This document shows positions 6,068 to 7,180 of a DNA stretch of 7,180 nt, piece by piece; within the stretch, counting starts at the first letter, position 1; each line of letters starts with the position of its first letter. The stretch covers positions 1-7,180 of the forward strand of contig JAVHLO010000176.1 of assembly GCA_031082105.1 (NCBI GenBank), given 5' to 3'. Under the pieces are notes generated by a model. That model was not told the origin of the DNA. It made no database searches and was given only the letters and a program-made list of their open reading frames with translations. The position numbers and the translations under genes were made by a program. This DNA comes from Planctomycetota bacterium. GTDB taxonomy: Bacteria; Planctomycetota; MHYJ01; JACQXL01; JAVHLO01.

Positions 6068-6271
6068 ACGGTGCAGGCGGCGCAATGCGCGCCCTAAACA
6101 GGGAATCCCGTGAGAAACGGGAGCGGTGCCCGCCGCTGTGACCCCGTTCTTTCCCGGATAACTCGGGCCGGGAAAGGAAACGCTTTCGACCCGCGTGAGC
6201 CACTGCGACGCGTGAGCGTTGTGGGAAGGCCGTCGAAAGGGCGGGGAAGCCAGAAGACCTGCCTGTGCCGT
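6068..6271 (+). promoter_or_regulatory. Cobalamin (adenosylcobalamin-class) riboswitch aptamer
   Basis: The RNA carries the conserved core of the cobalamin riboswitch: AAACAGGGAA (6096-6105), a P5-type hairpin CCCGT-GAGAA-ACGGG (6107-6121), GAGCGGTGCCCGCCGCTGTGA ending at 6141, and GAAGCCAGAAGACCTGCC (6246-6263). The closing helix P1 pairs ACGGTGCA (6068-6075) with TGTGCCGT (6264-6271), including two G-U pairs, and could run three pairs further. A short P2, GCGC-AAT-GCGC (6080-6090), and peripheral arms are also visible: CTTTCCCGG/CCGGGAAAG (6149-6157/6168-6176) and CTTTCGAC/GTCGAAAG (6183-6190/6232-6239), the latter enclosing ACGC-GTGA-GCGT. The element binds B12 and normally lowers expression of transport or synthesis genes. 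Its position ahead of a terminator and a TonB-dependent receptor gene agrees with this. The exact ligand form cannot be told from sequence alone. Confidence 0.93.
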
Positions 6272-6274
6272 GCG

Positions 6275-6301
6275 CATACGATGCCCCGCCTTCGCGGTAT
6301 G
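6275..6301 (+). other. Candidate P13-type hairpin of the riboswitch expression platform
   Basis: CATAC (6275-6279) pairs with GTATG (6297-6301), enclosing CGC-CTTC-GCG (6287-6296) with a seven-base bulge on the 5' side. The TTC in the loop is complementary to GAA in the P5 loop (GAGAA, 6112-6116). Cobalamin riboswitches commonly use a loop-loop contact between L5 and a downstream hairpin, so this is the natural candidate, but three pairs is short for such a contact. An alternative CCGCC (6286-6290) / GGCGG (6303-6307) stem would exclude it. Confidence 0.35.
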
Positions 6302-6339
6302 AGGCGGCGTCGGCCACAGGATGAAGCAAGCTGGGCTGC

Positions 6340-6382
6340 AATCCTTGGTTTCCCCTCGTGGGAGATCAAGGATTCTTTTTTT
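6340..6382 (+). terminator. Intrinsic terminator of the cobalamin riboswitch
   Basis: AATCCTTG (6340-6347) and CAAGGATT (6367-6374) pair perfectly. The helix continues inward through GTTTCCC against GGGAGAT with two G-U pairs, about 15 pairs in all, and is followed by C and seven Ts (6376-6382). This is one of the clearest structures in the window and indicates control by transcription termination. AGGAT at 6318-6322 could pair with ATCCT at 6341-6345 and break the terminator. Confidence 0.9.
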
Positions 6383-6398
6383 GGGGAAGGGGACATCG

Positions 6399-7180
6399 AT
6401 GAGGCTGGAAAGGCGCTTGCTGCTGGTGTTCCTTGTGCTGGTCGGTTTCACCGGTCTTCTGCCGTCCGAGCAAGAGAAAACGGGACAAGGGCCGGCAAAG
6501 GAAACCGAGAAGCCCAAGGAAGACGAGAATTCGACAAAGACGCCGGGCGCCGACGAACAGAAGGAGAAACCGGCGCGGGCGGAGAAGCCCGCGTCCCGCG
6601 AGGGCGAAGGTGAGAGGACCTTCGATCTCGATGAGATCGTTGTGACGGCGACGCGCGGACCGGAAAGACTCGGCGACATCACGGGGACCGTCTCGCTCGT
6701 CGGTCCTGAAGGCGTGCGGCTCAAGGGGCGGCACGACGCGGGTAGCCTTGTGGCAGATCTGCCGGGCGCGGAAGTGAAGCGCTACGGAGGCCCGGGCTCC
6801 TCCACGAGCGTCCACCTGCGCGGACTCTACGGCAAGCACGTCGTCGTGATGATCGACGGCCGGCGCGTCAATTCGCCCTCGCTCGGCGGCGCCGACCTGA
6901 GCAGCCTCAGCCCGAACAAGATCGAACGAGTTGAGGTCGTCCGCGGCGGATACTCATCTCTCTACGGCGCGGACGCCGTCGGCGGCGTCGTCAATTTCAT
7001 CACCAAGGATCCCCCGGAGGAACCATACGTGAGAGTCTCGACCGCAGCCGGCAGGTGGCGAACGATCATCTCGCGCGTGGAACAGGGCGCGTCGTTCGGC
7101 GATTTCGGATACATCTTCAATGCCAATTACGAAGACACCGACGGCCACCGGGACAACAGCGACTACTGGGCGACGGACTA
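6399..7180 (+). CDS. btuB: TonB-dependent outer-membrane receptor, probable cobalamin transporter (BtuB-like), N-terminal part
   Basis: Some 260 residues are present before the window ends; the beta-barrel is mostly missing. In order: a signal peptide (charged MRLERR, then a hydrophobic run to about residue 21), a 50-residue hydrophilic K/E/P-rich stretch (about 23-74), a TonB box within DEIVVTATR (78-86), and the plug domain (about 88-205) with VVVMIDGRRVNS (148-159), KIERVEVVRGGYSSLYGADAVGGVVNFIT (174-202), then the first barrel strands. TonB/ExbBD would power import through the barrel. ATG 6399 is preceded by AAGGGG (6387-6392) at six bases, only four bases after the riboswitch terminator's T-tract. 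The B12 substrate is inferred from that riboswitch, since the plug itself does not reveal specificity. No clean signal-peptidase site is obvious, and no lipobox cysteine is present. The name is tentative until the barrel is seen. Confidence 0.88.
   Translation, partial: MRLERRLLLVFLVLVGFTGLLPSEQEKTGQGPAKETEKPKEDENSTKTPGADEQKEKPARAEKPASREGEGERTFDLDEIVVTATRGPERLGDITGTVSLVGPEGVRLKGRHDAGSLVADLPGAEVKRYGGPGSSTSVHLRGLYGKHVVVMIDGRRVNSPSLGGADLSSLSPNKIERVEVVRGGYSSLYGADAVGGVVNFITKDPPEEPYVRVSTAAGRWRTIISRVEQGASFGDFGYIFNANYEDTDGHRDNSDYWATD

Noticed and set aside
6110..6613. 167-residue + strand frame covering the riboswitch and the receptor start
   Set aside because: It begins inside the cobalamin aptamer and has no ribosome binding site. 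The overlapping receptor frame has a signal peptide, TonB box and plug motifs.
5951..6724. 257-residue open frame on the - strand across the riboswitch
   Set aside because: It runs through a conserved structured RNA, a terminator and the start of the receptor gene. Its Ser/Pro-rich sequence is low-complexity.
1..7180. CRISPR array, insertion sequence, tRNA or rRNA
   Set aside because: No spaced direct repeats, transposase motifs with terminal inverted repeats, tRNA cloverleaf or rRNA signatures were seen. The only regular repeat is the coding TPR array.

Overview
The window is GC-rich (roughly 60%) bacterial DNA from a Gram-negative, outer-membrane-bearing organism. The evidence for the outer membrane is a TonB-dependent receptor, and an FtsQ-like division protein is also present. 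I cannot name the phylum. Two intergenic sequence styles, a heptad 'GGATTTGC-like' tract and a 'GGGAGGGCGAGGCTCC...GAGCC' hairpin, resemble dispersed repeats I associate from memory with Planctomycetes/Verrucomicrobia/Hydrogenedentes-type genomes. That is a hint, not a classification.

Layout. (1) 1-359, + strand: the 3' end of an unrecognised gene, overlapping tail-to-tail with (2) an FtsQ/DivIB-like gene on the - strand (1182-319). (3) 1183-1394: a divergent intergenic region with a candidate promoter, a small palindrome and a degenerate heptad-repeat tract. (4) 1395-5459, +: a 1354-residue multidomain signalling protein with two class III nucleotide-cyclase half-domains, a STAND/AAA-type NTPase and a long TPR array. 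This is the architecture of mammalian soluble adenylyl cyclase (sAC, ADCY10). (5) 5460-5657: an intergenic region with a hairpin repeat, a CGTG microsatellite, a near-consensus sigma70 promoter and a leader hairpin. (6) 5658-5972, +: ppnP, a small cupin-fold nucleoside phosphorylase. (7) 5973-6398: a fully regulatory stretch holding a probable terminator, a sigma70 promoter, a cobalamin riboswitch and a strong intrinsic terminator as expression platform. (8) 6399-7180 (runs off the window), +: the N-terminal part of a TonB-dependent receptor, inferred to be a BtuB-type B12 transporter from its riboswitch.

How the parts work together: the cyclase, ppnP and the B12 receptor each appear to have their own promoter, so I read them as three independent transcription units and not as an operon. 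The best-supported circuit is the last one. A consensus-like promoter starts a transcript that folds within about 10 nt into a cobalamin aptamer, then meets a U7 terminator just before the ribosome binding site of the receptor gene. The expected behaviour is B12-dependent shut-off of B12 import. The most unusual protein is the sAC-like cyclase. Its C2-side catalytic and adenine-selecting residues align with sAC at identical spacing, but the residues that make the bicarbonate pocket in sAC seem to be replaced. I see no CRISPR array, transposase, tRNA, rRNA or recognisable defence operon.
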